Positions 25,701 to 35,600 of a stretch of 64,000 nucleotides of DNA are shown here, piece by piece. The notes beneath the pieces are model-generated. The model did not search any database, had not been told where the DNA came from, and saw nothing but the letters and a program-made list of their open reading frames with translations. The stretch's first letter is position 1, and every line of letters starts with the position of its first letter. Location of the stretch: positions 11,823,342 through 11,887,341 of the forward strand of contig NC_071399.1 in NCBI RefSeq assembly GCF_022682495.2, in the 5' to 3' direction. A program made the position numbers and the translations under genes. The DNA is from Desmodus rotundus. Its lineage: Eukaryota; Chordata; Mammalia; Chiroptera; Phyllostomidae.

Positions 25701-28700
25701 TATCCATCTATCTGTCCACCAACTCATTTTATTTTTTGACACATTTCAAGGTAAATTGCAGACATCTATAAAATTTCCCCTATATACTTTTACGTGGTTA
25801 TCTTTAACTAGAGTTTAATATTTGTCTAAAGTATCATTATTTTGATAACAAATTTTCCATGTTTCTCTTTCCATGTCTTTGCTGCAATCCACTGTCTTCC
25901 CTACCTCATTTGCAGTGTGAGATTGTAGGCAGCGCCACTCAGGTTTGGTTCTAAATGTTTCATAAAAGGCCATTGTATTTATTGCTCAAGAAAGCATGCT
26001 ACAGCTTTGCGCAGTGGCAGTATCGTAGCCAGTGAGGTGTATCCGAGGTGTGATTATTGCTAATTGAAAAGAAAGCATGCTAAACCACACTAGCAATGCG
26101 CTAACGGTAAGAGCAAGGGTCTTACTTGGTTCCATCCAAGTTAAGGAAAGCAATTGGTGCTCCTATATTCATAATAGTGAGTAGGATTATAATTACAGGG
26201 TTTTTTGAGACACTGGAATAATAACTGAGAGAGAAGGGATAGTCCTAGAAGCCTAATACTTTTTTGTTTGTCCTTTCTTGTATCTAATGCTATTTAAATT
26301 GTAACATACTTATTATCCTACTTTTAAGTGTTTTTTTTTTGTTTTGGTTAGGTACGTGACATTTATCATATCAACTTCTGTTTCTTTCACACATTAATAA
26401 GTATCTGGTTTCTCATCGAAACTGTGAAAACCCCCCAAAGTAACTCTTGGTGCCTTCTAAATGTGCAAAATTCATACTTATTATTTTTTGAATGATTACT
26501 GAGTGCTTGGTTGCCCAGATGCACTTTGCAAACACATCAGCTTCCCTTTCATCTTTTGCTTAGTGCTCAGTGTAGCTACTTCTCATGGCAGCAAAAATGT
26601 ATTTATCAGTTCTAGGCCTCACCACCACTAATCACATCATCCACACTTAAGGCTAAGCACTTGCCTCCAAAAATAGCTTTAGCCCCATTACACAATTTTC
26701 AACTGGAAGTGTTTGCAATAAAGGTACTTTAGAAATGGTCTGTAATTGCATTGTGATTTACTTCATAACCAAAGAGATATTTAGGTGGCTACCTAAAACA
26801 ATGAGACCGATTTTGTATCTCTCCTATAATACAAAGTGTTTTTGTGGGTGAGTTACCAGCCTGCCCTACTGCTCCCGCCTACTGCATAGTCTTGGTTCAC
26901 ATACCCTTCGCTGCCTCTTGTTCAGGTTAGAGGGGCTCGTCCTTGGGACTCACTTTAGAGAAATCCATGGGAGAAGGAATCTGTGGGACTAGAGGGCCAA
27001 GACCAACAGGAGCCCCCTCCCCATCCTAGACTCACTCCAGCGGTAGGGAATCCAGCGTTTCACACAGCTTTGCTTGTCTGCAGGACCCGTTCATGCTTCT
27101 GCGCCCATCCCCCTGTGGGAAGGTTGTGCTGCTGGTGTATGTACCCCTACGCTTGAGGGACGGTGAAGGAACAACTTTTGTTGTGGGTGTAAACAGAGCT
27201 TGGGTGTGCAGTCTGGAAAGCCCGCATGTGTGGACATGCCCATGCTGTGTGTGATGGAGATAGTGATGGGATGAGAGGCAGGCAGACCATAGACCAGGCC
27301 GACAGGTGGGGTCCCCGGGGGCTTTCTCCAGGGCCTCCACGTTCTACCTTGGAACCCGGAGGAATCTGAGACTCCAAATTCAAACCTGGTCTTACAGGTT
27401 ATCGTGAAGTTTTGTTTATTAAAGTAAGAGGCTAGAGCATAAACTATTTAACAGTTGGTTTGATTGATAACTTTCTATGTTCCTGACAGTAGTCGTGTTT
27501 CTGCAAAAGTTAATAGTCCTTGTTATTTGCAAATGAGGGGACAATGAGGAAAAGCTAACCTGAAGATTCTAAGTATTCAGTCATTACTTATATTTAAGAT
27601 CAACATTCTTACCAAAATTAAGAAAAAGAGGAAAAACATTTAAACTTTTTGAAAGTTCTTTTCTTTCATTGTTAGATCTCTTAATCTATTAACTAAATAG
27701 ATTTTCTGTTGTTCTTTGCAAAGTAAATTGCACTAGCTTTTACCTATGATATAGAAGTTTTTATCTTTAATATTGTGTCCCTACTTTTTTTCAAGTAAAA
27801 TACACAATAAAATCTTCATGTAAATACACTGGAGCCACTGTTTATTCCCTGAAGAACTGACCCAGGAGTTGGTCTAAGTAAAACAGAGCCATCATTATTT
27901 TTAGTCCTCAGTAAATCAATGTTATCTCACATGTTTTTTTTTTAAAAAACCCTACAATTTCTTGTTGTTGTTTTCTAGGAGACTACACTTTAAAAATCGA
28001 CCTTGCAGATTTTGAAAAAAATAGCCGTTATGCCCAATACAAAATTTTCAAAGTTGGAGATCAAAAGGTACTAAAATTTTCAAATAAGTAATGCCACAAA
28101 ATAATGTATAAAACATACAAGCTAAACCCTGAAGTCAGGGGAAATAAAAATATAAAATTCTTTCATTTATTAAATAAACCTTTTTAACGTGACAACTGAC
28201 AGTGGAAGTTGCCTCTGTTCCTCCAGAATTCCTACGAGCTGAATATCGGAGAATATTCTGGAACAGCTGGGGACTCGCTTGCAGTGAAATTCGATCCTGA
28301 GGAGCAATGGTGGGGTAGTCATCAAAGAATGAAATTCAGCACGTGGGACAGAGATAATGACAACTACGAAGGGAACTGTGCCCAAGAAGAACGCTCCGGC
28401 TGGTGGTTTAACAGGTTTGACGTTTTATGAACAGAATTGTAATGGCACTGATGGAATCTCACTGGTGGGCATTGATTTTAATACCTGTCTGAGGTCATGT
28501 TGGTCTCTGTACTGGTATTAGTAAGTAATCATCTTTATTAGAATTCTTCAGTGCCGGAGTAGTTTTGAGGATTTGTTCATTGTGTACGTGAGTAAAGCTT
28601 GAAAGATACGTCTTAGAAATAAACCAAATACAGTCTTGCAGACTGAATGACGAGACTGTTACCATAAACGGTAGGCCACAAATCGGCACAAAGAAATAGG

Positions 28701-31700
28701 GAGCATTTACACGCAGGAAAAATACTTTCGGCCTTCCAATAACCAAGTAGCTCTTCACCTTCTCCCATCATATGAAATGGTCATGTTATTGTTATAAATT
28801 TTTCTCTGTAGTATATGCTACTTTTCAATTACCGTGATTTGCATTAAATCACCGGACCCAAGCTCCTCCCAGTGCAGAAATTTTCTCTACAGTATTCCTG
28901 AAACCTAATTCCACCCCTCTGATTAAATACTTCAATGTTACTTAATCAGCAAGCTCATTCCACTGTTGATGGTATTAAGTTTCTTCTTTTATTAAGCTGA
29001 CATCTGCCTTCTTATACTTTGGCGTTTTTTTTCCCTCGGTAGCTACAGCGTAATTGTAATTCCTTTTCAACATAATCTTCAGCTACTGGCCGAGATGTAT
29101 TGATTTTATTCCTCAATATTTCCTCTTCTCGAGACCAGGTATCCGCGATTCCTTTAAGTCTTCTCCACCCGAAGTGGGTTCCAGACAGCTCCCTTTGTTG
29201 TAATCACAGGTTTAAGGCAGGCATGGAAACTTCATAGAATCTTCTTTACAAATAACCTGATGGGCCTGATCCGCAAAGCGGATGCGCTCAGACTGCGAAG
29301 CAGCATCCGAGCTTTGAACATCTTCTTTTCCCTTTAGAAGGCACAAGCCATCTCAAATTATCTGGACATTTAAATTTTCCATTAAAAAATTTTTAGTAAT
29401 TATTTCCGAAATGTCAGATTTTCCAAGTAATTGAGGACTATCCATTTAAGTCCCATAATCCACATTTTAACATTTTTGTTATGTAAGCACTTTTAAAGTG
29501 TTTAAGAATCCTCTGTCTGACAAGGTGGAGGTGTACCAGAAACATGCTGATTTCCCCGAAAGTTATGAGAATCCTCATTCAGAACATCGCTTACTCTGAC
29601 ATGCTGATTTTGGAACTGCAGATTCTAGGGAGACACAGCTAGTCAAGTTGAGCCTAAGTAGTTGTAAAAACAGAATTTTCTCTGGATGTTGCTTTTCTAA
29701 CAGTGTGAGTACATTTAATTTTTGGTCGTTTGTAAGGGGACTGAAGCTCATACACACCAGTGAGAGGGGCGGAGAGACAAAGTTATCTTTCCTACTCAGC
29801 AAATCAAAGGAAATGACAGTCTTTTCCCTAGTGGTTTTCTTGTTCTCTTAGCAACCATCTTTGGTCAACTTCCCTTTCCCCTCTTTTTTCCTCCCTTTAC
29901 ACATAATGCATTGTACATAATGCATAAGTTAGCATTATGTAAAAATTACCAGCATTATGGAAACTTTCCTATCATTCATAAAGTGAATGATAGGAAAGCA
30001 TTCCTTCATGTTCGATTTTGGACAGAATTATGCAGGAATTAACAATCACATCAGTTAGTGTTAACATAGGACCCAAACCATGTACCTGCTGCTGAGTTGT
30101 TCAGCTTGTATTGTGCCTGAATGGTACTGGCCCACATGTGATCCGGGGTGAATAAATGATTTACTTGACTTTAAAGGTAGGGGTTCAGGGAGGACCAAGG
30201 CAATTCAGTGGCTGGAGTCACCCAAGGAGCATGCGTTGCCCTTGGAGTGAGAGGAGATGATAAGACTGTGCAGATGGAAAATCAGAAAAGCTGGAGAAAA
30301 ATCCAGTTGTTCCACAGGCTTGGTGTTCCTTCCATCAGGCCTGCTAGTACTGCAGTTTAACTCTATTACCATTTTCCTCCTTATTATAGTTTTTCTTTTT
30401 TTAAGTATCAATCATGTTATTTTAGATTTTATTTATTTTTAGAAAGAGGTGGAGGGAGGGAGAAAGAGAGGGAGAGAAACATCGATGTGCAAGAGGTACA
30501 TTGATCTGTTGCTTCTCGCACACCCCCAACTGGGGACCTGGCCCGCAACCCAGGCATGTGCCCTGACTGGGAATCGAACCTTTGACCTTTCGGTTTGCAG
30601 GTCGGCACTCAATCCACTAAGCCACACCAGTCAGGGCTTATTATAGTTTTTCTAATTTGCACGAAATGTTGACACTTTATAAATACCCACCTGCGAGGCA
30701 TTCTTGCACCACACAGCAAGTCAATTGCTGAGTGTTAATTTTTTTTACCGTGGGAGCCCAGCCATCTCCCAATCTAGTTTCAAGTCCAGGGTGTTCGAGA
30801 AATGGAAAGATGGTGGAAATTTGTTCTCAGAATAGCTAAGATTTCCTGTGTTGGCCATACAGTCCATTCCTAACAGGATTCAAACCACAGACCAAATTTA
30901 AAAAGTGTATGTAGTAGATGTCTCTAGGAGGACAGAGCTGCACCAAAATATATATTCTGGAGACCCAATTTAGAGCATTTTGGTTTTTGATATTACTTTC
31001 AAATCACGGTGTGCTCTTGGCACTTCAGAGACATGTTCTCGATTAGGTGTGTCCGTTTAGATCAGGAGGACTACCAGTGTGGTCAGCAGGAGTGAATCAC
31101 TAAGCAGGGCAAAGGATTCTAGCCAACCACCTGACATTTATGGGTAAATCGTAAGGTTGTTTGATTCAATAATGCGAGTGCTTTCCATAGATTTCAGAAC
31201 TATCCTTTGTGAATGCCTTCCCGATATCCTAATGCCTGATGTCTTTTCATTGGTTATATTAATAAAGAAGTATGTAGCAATTTATTTCATAACAGTACAC
31301 AGCACATTATCACACGTTTTAGTCAATCCACATCAGGGACAAAATTTACAAATACAAAAAGAGGAAGGGGGGCTTTTTAAAACTGATGATAACCTGACCA
31401 ACTTATCTAGACTGGAGCAGTAGGTTAGAGTAAAAAGTGAACACGGCAGCGCGGACGAATGATTACTGGTTGACGGCTGGGAAAACTTTAAATGGTGGGT
31501 TTAGGCCTTTTGTTTTCGTATCCTTGAGGTTAAAATAATTGTTATGCTAGTGATTTTAAGACAGGGAGGGAGAAAGTTTGAATTGTGCACGCTAGGTCTT
31601 GGCGGCAGATGGATGAAGGTGTAAGAGCAAATTATCGGGGAGGTGATGGGGCCGGTGGTAGGGCACTAAGCCACACCGTGCGGTGTCAAACCACTCTGTT

Positions 31701-32203
31701 CTTGCTAAGGCAGAGGACTACAAGCCTATGCTTTTGTTTGCTTGTTTCCCTTTCTCTGTCTAAAGGCTGTTCATCACAAAAATGCTTCTTTATCAATACA
31801 CTCACCGCAAGTGGCCAGACTTGTATCCTCAGGGCTTATTATGGCACTAAAACCCACCAGTTGAAAAACAAAACAAAACATCTGCTGTAGGAATATCATG
31901 GCTTCTGAGAACTGGTAAATATTTCCTCGTCTGAAAATGGCAGAATTCATAGTTAAGATGTTTTTGATCATGTGCTAGCAAAATGCAAGGCTGTCGGAAT
32001 CTCCTGGTCTGACTGTTCTGCGTTTATTTTTTTCTCCCACTAGGTGTCACTCTGCAAACCTGAACGGCCTGTACTATCGCGGCTCCTACAGCGCTAAAAC
32101 TGACAACGGGGTGGTCTGGCACACCTGGCACGGATGGTGGTACTCCTTGAAATCCGTGGTGATGAAAATTAGGCCAAATGACTTTATTCCAAATATTGTT
32201 TAA
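16716..32203 (+). CDS. FGL1: FGL1, fibrinogen-like protein 1 (hepassocin), complete coding region in seven exons
   Basis: Seven coding exons (16716-16778, 18832-19012, 24247-24406, 24663-24760, 27979-28067, 28227-28414, 32044-32203) join to 939 nt, giving 312 residues plus stop, the same length as the human protein as I recall it. All introns are GT/AG and phases agree (0, 1, 2, 1, 0, 2). Residues 1 to about 22 form a signal peptide with hydrophobic core LSFILVTT. Residues 23-60 form a short coiled coil with C26, thought to join chains. Residues from about 74 to 306 form a fibrinogen-related domain with C83, C112, C248 and C261 at the two expected disulfide pairs, and a calcium-loop-like [12 protein letters not shown] at 237-248. 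Known role of the family: a liver-secreted factor that stimulates hepatocyte growth and is a ligand of the T-cell checkpoint receptor LAG3 through the fibrinogen domain. No frameshift or premature stop is seen, so the gene looks functional. The start is fixed by a good Kozak context (A at -3, G at +4) and by family alignment. Confidence 0.97.
16779..18831 (+). other. FGL1: FGL1 intron 2
   Basis: GT at 16779 and AG at 18830-18831; phase 0. Apart from a MIR-like fragment near 18.5 kb it appears unique. A moderately GC-rich segment near 17.9-18.1 kb has no recognisable product. Confidence 0.9.
18430..18600 (+). mobile_element. MIR-like fragment in FGL1 intron 2
   Basis: TGAGCAAGCCGTCTCATCAG and GTTATGAGGGTCAAATGAGA resemble MIR. 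It ends about 230 bases before the coiled-coil exon. Confidence 0.55.
18832..19012 (+). CDS. FGL1: FGL1 coiled-coil exon (residues 22-81)
   Basis: The acceptor TTGCTTTGCAG ends at 18831 and the donor CAG|GTCAGA starts at 19013. The 181 nt encode [20 protein letters not shown] followed by a heptad-like run to about residue 61, then the linker LGGKRQYA that leads into the fibrinogen domain. C26 is the only cysteine in this segment and is likely the inter-chain cysteine. An internal CAG|GTACGT at 18856-18864 resembles a splice donor more closely than the true one (see findings). Confidence 0.96.
20815..20885. repeat. AT-rich low-complexity tract in FGL1 intron 3
   Basis: Interrupted (TA)n with ACATATATA motifs over some 70 bases. 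Confidence 0.85.
21310..21520 (+). mobile_element. MIR SINE in FGL1 intron 3
   Basis: GTGCAGACTCTGAAGCCTGG, TTCCCTTACCTCTGTGTGCT, CATAATGGGAACGACGTGAA and TAAAGATTAAATGAGTTAAC follow MIR order. Confidence 0.8.
21924..21985 (+). repeat. 7-bp G-rich minisatellite (GTGGAGG)n in FGL1 intron 3
   Basis: Nearly nine units of GTGGAGG with one variant (GGATG) near the left end. The GGG runs recur every seven bases on the FGL1 sense strand, so intramolecular G-quadruplexes are plausible in DNA or pre-mRNA. Confidence 0.95.
24247..24406 (+). CDS. FGL1: FGL1 exon opening the fibrinogen-related domain (residues 82-135)
   Basis: The acceptor TTTTATAAACAG ends at 24246 and the donor CAG|GTGCGC starts at 24407. 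The 160 nt begin in phase 1 (the first base of D82 comes from the previous exon). They contain C83, C112 in [18 protein letters not shown], and end within R135. The classic fibrinogen-domain motif [14 protein letters not shown] is complete. The sequence N132-F133-S134 makes an N-glycosylation sequon not present in the human protein as I recall it. Confidence 0.96.
24663..24760 (+). CDS. FGL1: FGL1 exon, fibrinogen-related domain (residues 135-167)
   Basis: A short 256-base intron with a weak polypyrimidine tract (acceptor AAATGTTTTAG to 24662) precedes this 98-nt exon. It encodes [20 protein letters not shown] then [13 protein letters not shown], which includes the conserved W..Y..GFG and EYWLGN motifs of fibrinogen domains. 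The donor is AAG|GTAAGA at 24761. The last base starts codon 168, which reads G here after joining to the next exon. Confidence 0.96.
25065..25530 (+). repeat. Ancient interspersed repeat in FGL1 intron 5, family not assigned
   Basis: AACAACTCACTTCAAAATTT then AGTGGCTTAAAATCACAACC, CTGGTTTTGCCGATCAGGGC and AACTGGCACATAGTATTTTC follow a widespread mammalian family. I could not name it. Confidence 0.6.
25590..25900 (-). mobile_element. Old L1 (L1ME-like) fragment, antisense, in FGL1 intron 5
   Basis: AAGTTTTATTTTGAAAACTT, then ACATTAACATTTTACTCTAC and ATTTCAAGGTAAATTGCAGA follow the antisense 3' end of old L1 subfamilies. Boundaries are approximate. Confidence 0.6.
26003..26070 (+). pseudogene. 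Truncated U4 snRNA retropseudogene
   Basis: The sequence begins AGCTTTGCGCAGTGGCAGTA and follows U4 snRNA from its 5' end through the stem I / 5' stem-loop region to GCTAATTGAAAA, about 68 bases, with a few substitutions; the 3' half (central and 3' stem-loops and Sm site) is missing. A 14-base direct repeat, AAGAAAGCATGCTA, flanks it at 25988-26001 and 26069-26082, which marks an L1-type insertion. There is no poly(A) tail, so it fits the 'tailless' class of retrocopies. It sits in FGL1 intron 5 on the sense strand and is not expected to be functional. Confidence 0.9.
27979..28067 (+). CDS. FGL1: FGL1 exon, fibrinogen-related domain (residues 168-197)
   Basis: The acceptor TTGTTTTCTAG ends at 27978 and the donor AAG|GTACTA starts at 28068. 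The 89 nt encode [20 protein letters not shown] then [10 protein letters not shown]. The LKIDLADFE and YAQYK.FKVGDE/QK motifs are typical of FGL1 and related fibrinogen domains. Confidence 0.96.
28227..28414 (+). CDS. FGL1: FGL1 exon with calcium-loop and third cysteine (residues 198-260)
   Basis: The acceptor TTCCTCCAG ends at 28226 and the donor ACAG|GTTTGA starts at 28415. The 188 nt encode the segment that opens [20 protein letters not shown] and reaches [20 protein letters not shown], then SGWWFNR. D238, D240 and D242 lie where fibrinogen gamma-type domains bind calcium. C248 pairs with C261 of the last exon in the human protein. Confidence 0.97.
29914..29941 (+). repeat. 10-bp inverted repeat next to the 15-bp hairpin
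   Basis: TACATAATGC, an 8-base loop, then GCATTATGTA. An extra direct copy of ACATAATGCA lies just upstream (about 29901). Confidence 0.9.
29964..29998 (+). repeat. Perfect 15-bp inverted repeat in FGL1 intron 7
   Basis: The arm CTTTCCTATCATTCA (29964-29978), a five-base loop TAAAG and the exact reverse complement TGAATGATAGGAAAG (29984-29998). It would fold into a stable hairpin in the FGL1 pre-mRNA. Confidence 0.97.
30397..30637 (-). mobile_element. VES SINE in FGL1 intron 7, with 16-bp target-site duplication
   Basis: Antisense VES with GAGAGAAACATCGATGTG, GGGAATCGAACC and AGCCACACCAGTCAGGGC. The flanks TTATTATAGTTTTTCT at 30381-30396 and 30638-30653 are identical. It is antisense to FGL1 and far from either splice site. 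Confidence 0.93.
32044..32203 (+). CDS. FGL1: FGL1 last coding exon (residues 260-312) and stop
   Basis: The acceptor TTCTCCCACTAG ends at 32043. The 160 nt complete R260, then encode [20 protein letters not shown] and [20 protein letters not shown], ending NDFIPNIV and TAA at 32201-32203. C261 closes the second disulfide. The [10 protein letters not shown] core near the C terminus is the usual end of fibrinogen-related domains. Confidence 0.97.
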
Positions 32204-32470
32204 TGGTTCCTCTTGGGCTTGTATCGCTGCGGATCATCTTGGTTTAAAGAGATTTGAAAAATAGCAATTCTGAACATGCACGTGGATGATGAGAGTAATT
32301 GTTACATGTACTACTTTTCATTCTTACTTGCCTTTGTTACTTACTGTAGAGAAATTATGGGATGTTCGCCACATAGATGTGGCTCATGTTAGTATTGATC
32401 ACATTGCCATGTGCAAAGGGATATGATAAGAGTGGTGCTGAACAAAAATAAAAAGCATAGAATCTGTGCT
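32204..32470 (+). other. FGL1: FGL1 3' UTR
   Basis: Non-coding sequence follows the TAA at 32201-32203. An AATAAA hexamer at 32447-32452 is the first good polyadenylation signal after the stop and would give a 3' UTR of about 260-270 bases, in line with the short FGL1 mRNA of other mammals. The exact cleavage point is not known; the end given is an estimate. Confidence 0.75.
32447..32452 (+). promoter_or_regulatory. FGL1: Polyadenylation signal AATAAA of FGL1
   Basis: Canonical hexamer 244 bases after the stop codon, in an A-rich context. Confidence 0.75.
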
Positions 32471-32699
32471 AACCTGGGAGATGACACAAGCATAAACACA
32501 TACTAAATTAAGTAGGAATGAAGTTGCATAAGCACATAAAAATCTAGCAAATAATAGATCGCCAGATCAACTGCATGGACAATAAATACTGTGAGTGGGG
32601 ATTTGAACTCGGCTCTCTGACTATAGAGCTGGAACTCTTATAAACACAACCCAGGACTGTAATCACTATAAAACACTATCTCGTATTTTCAGGATATTT

Positions 32700-32890
32700 A
32701 TGTAGGTTATACTCCTCTTTCAGAAGCCTCACCTATACCAATCTTGTGGAGTAGTAGTATTCCCAACTCACAGAGCTGAGAGCATACGGATCTGAGATTG
32801 TGGGAGGCTCAAAGTTACAAAGCTACTAAGTAAGGGAAGAAGGACTCAATCCAAGTCTTCTGGCACTGAACGAAATGTGTTGCCACCATG
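32700..32890 (-). mobile_element. MIR SINE, antisense, just past FGL1
   Basis: AGTATTCCCAACTCACAGAG, GTTACAAAGCTACTAAGTAA and ACTCAATCCAAGTCTTCTGG are the antisense MIR core. Confidence 0.75.
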
Positions 32891-33129
32891 CTACAGGTGC
32901 ATGTGGCTGGAATGTGGACAGGGGAGGTAGAGAGAGGACCTTGAGCATGGGAGTGAAAGTGGGACTGAAGGTAAGACACTGCCCCAAATATTTGAGTGCT
33001 GGCAAGTATCCAGCACAGAGGACTCAGCTCAAGCCCACATGAAGCTCAGTTTTTTTAAATGAAGACATACACTAACCATACCTATAATCATATATAAATA
33101 ATTTCAAAAGCTGATAAGTATGAAGGAAA

Positions 33130-33300
33130 AATATATGCCAGGGGAATGTATAGCAGGGGGCCTGGCCTGATGCAGGGAAAGCTTCCCAGAAGGACTCAGC
33201 TCTTCAGCAGACATGTTTTAATTAGGAGTATGTGGCAGATCATTGCAGGCAGAGGGAAACTGTGTGTAAAGTAGACAAAGTGGGAAAGAGCAGAGAAACA
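33130..33300 (+). repeat. Ancient mammalian interspersed repeat, family not assigned
   Basis: GGAAAGCTTCCCAGAAGGAC and CATTGCAGGCAGAGGGAAAC resemble the 5' part of the family seen at 6.7 kb. Confidence 0.45.
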
Positions 33301-33324
33301 AAATAAAAGATTGGAGAGGCAATA

Positions 33325-33545
33325 TCACTCAGTGGTCCTTATATCCTTAAACCACGGATTCTGCCACTTAATAGCTGTGTGACCTTGGGCAGGCTACTTG
33401 ACGTCTCTGAGCCTCGACTATCTCATCTATAAGGTGATTACAGTTGTACCTGCCTCCTGGGGTTGGGTAAGAATGGCACACGTAAAGTACCTAGAATAAT
33501 ACCTTGCACAAAGTAAGCAGTCAACAAGAACCAGCTGTGATTGTA
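33325..33545 (+). mobile_element. MIR SINE
   Basis: TAATAGCTGTGTGACCTTGG, GTCTCTGAGCCTCGACTATC and GCACAAAGTAAGCAGTCAAC lie in MIR order. Confidence 0.85.
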
Positions 33546-33652
33546 GTGAAGTGGGCTTTAAGGGACAATAATAATAGATGTCTCAGAATAATGGGTCACA
33601 TAAGAATGTGAAGGTTAGTTGTACTTTATTTTCTAAGCAGTGTTTCCCAAAG

Positions 33653-33830
33653 CAGTGCTTCTCAACCTTTAATGTCATACCAATCCTCTGAGCATCTTAT
33701 TAAAGGGTAGATTCTGACTTTGGGGTAGGGCCTAGGATTCTGGGGTTTTTAAATTTAGGATTCTGGTTTTTAAAACAAGTTTCCAGATGATGCAGAAGTG
33801 GCTGCTCTGGGACCACACTTTGAAAAGCAA
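33653..33830. mobile_element. MER5A-like hAT remnant
   Basis: CAGTGCTTCTCAACCTTTAA at the left and TCTGGGACCACACTTTGAAA at the right are recognisable MER5A ends. Confidence 0.65.
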
Positions 33831-35039
33831 GGGTGTAGGGAACTGTGGTCCTTAGGAGAGAGCACTAGCTCACACCAGAAGAAAAAGGGCCCCTTGATCA
33901 AAGGAATCCAGGAGATGATATAGTAAACCAAAGCCAACAGATTTCTCTCGGGGATTTCTCAGGTTCCTGAATATTCTAATGTGCATTCTAAAGTTCCAGG
34001 AGGGACATATAACGCGTTGCAACTTTATATCTAGTTAGAAATGTGTTGAGTTGCAAGATCTAACTCACCTGATGTTGGGAGTACAAACAAATGGGGTTCG
34101 TTGACCTTCTGTATCAAGAACTCGGGAGGAGGGAGGTTGCTGGCCTAGGCTCCGTGCTCTGCAGTGTGGAAGCGGATATCTTTGCAATTCGCTTTGCCCT
34201 TCCTTCAAAATCTCAGTTGTTGACTGCAGATCCTGCTTCTGGTCCGTGGTAAAAGCAGGAAGAAGGGCAAAGGGTCAACCAACTTCCATCTCTGCCTTAT
34301 TGGCCGAGTTGTGTCATCCAGTCACTCCATCTGCACTGAAGATTGTGAAAGAGAATATTTTCACAGTCTCTCAAATGTGCAGGTGGGAATTATTCCCCAC
34401 TGTTTCTGAACGTTTGTTTCCTAATGCGGTCTTGTGGGAACAGTGCTCCACAGGTGAGACTTTGTGAAGGTATAAACCGTGGGGCACCAGTGACAACTTT
34501 AAATACAGGTATTATTTGCTCAAGTAGGTAGCCTGAAAAACCCATACAATTAGGACATGAAAAGAAGAAAAGCTTTTAAAGCTAAAAAAAAAAAGTGATT
34601 TTACAGAGAATCGGGAAGGGAGTTAACAAGTATAGTGTTACACAAGGCTTGGTGTAATGGGTCTTCAATTCCGAAGGGTTGATACAAAAATGTAAACGCC
34701 ATAAAAAGGCGGAAGAGAAAGAGTTCTCATGAAAGACTGTTGGGTTTCGTGAGAATGTTATTCGTGTCCTGAAGTCCATTTCAATGGACTAGTGGAGAGA
34801 ATAACCAGAGGCCAGGAAAGGCAGTTACCAGAACAGGTAGGTCATTTGAGAAGTTTGGATGTAAAAGAGGGAAATCCACAGCTTTACCTGGAGCCAAACT
34901 ATCAGGAAGACCCCGGTCTCTAAAATAAATTCCTCTGAAATGTCATCATTAGAGAGTTATTTATGATCAGGTTCTAAAATGAAAGTATGCTTTGCATTTA
35001 TATCAGCTGAGGGCACAATAGGGCCAACAAACTCGAGCG
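33831..35039. other. FGL1 3' flank, nothing recognised
   Basis: No supported feature between the MER5A-like remnant and the GC-rich block. Confidence 0.5.
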
Positions 35040-35600
35040 TTACATTATTGTTGTTGTTCCAGGGCTCAGCCTTCGGATGGAGACTCAGCCTCCCTGGGGC
35101 CAGCGCAGCCCCACAGCACCTTCTGGAGCACACTACGCACGGGGTGGGGTGGTCTGGGGACAGGGCGGAGGGGAGGGGCCTGTCAGCCTGTCCTCTGAGA
35201 AGGGACCTGGTGAGGTTCCTGACTCTGTGGCAGTGTCTGGGAAAGGGCTGGCGTGCCCTCATGGGGTGCAGTGAAGCGGTGTCCCAGAAAATGATCCTTT
35301 CCTGGGGGGCCACAGTGGGCACACCTGCCTCGAGTTGGCTTTGTGGCCCATGCCTGGCACTGTGTTCTCTCGGCCTGTTTCCTCCCCTGGGAGCTGGGCC
35401 TTCACTCCTCAGAGGGAGGATCCCCGGAGAGGGTCCTGCGGACAAGGAGCAGGTGCAGACTGTGCGTGGGGAGCAGGTGACTGGGACAGGGGCCGGGACC
35501 TGGGGGCACTGGGGCTCAGGAGAGCCCTCCCTTCTGGCAACGCGCCTCAGGGTCACTGAGGGGAACAGGAAGATCGACCCCTTTGTCCTTGCATTCGACA
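35040..35600. other. GC-rich block in AT-rich flank, no gene recognised
   Basis: Base composition changes sharply at about 35.06 kb and back at about 35.58 kb. Both strands stay open across most of it (about 650 bases, one frame each: + 34979-35632 and - 34957-35601), but neither translation resembles a protein I know, and both are rich in G, P, R and S as expected from GC-rich non-coding DNA. CpG is below the level of a CpG island by rough count. It could be an unrecognised bat repeat or an old exon-like fragment. Confidence 0.5.

Larger units (their letters stand above)
24761..27978 (+). other. FGL1: FGL1 intron 5
   Basis: 3.2 kb, phase 1. It holds an unassigned ancient repeat, an antisense L1 fragment and the U4 retrocopy; the rest, including a GC-richer patch at 26.9-27.4 kb, shows nothing recognisable. 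Confidence 0.9.
28415..32043 (+). other. FGL1: FGL1 intron 7
   Basis: 3.6 kb, phase 2. It holds the hairpin cluster at 29.9-30.0 kb and one antisense VES SINE; the rest shows nothing recognisable. Confidence 0.9.

Noticed and set aside
29268..29315. Small GC-rich hairpin (CGGATGC...GCATCCG) in FGL1 intron 7
   Set aside because: Only seven paired bases with a long loop; expected by chance at this scale.
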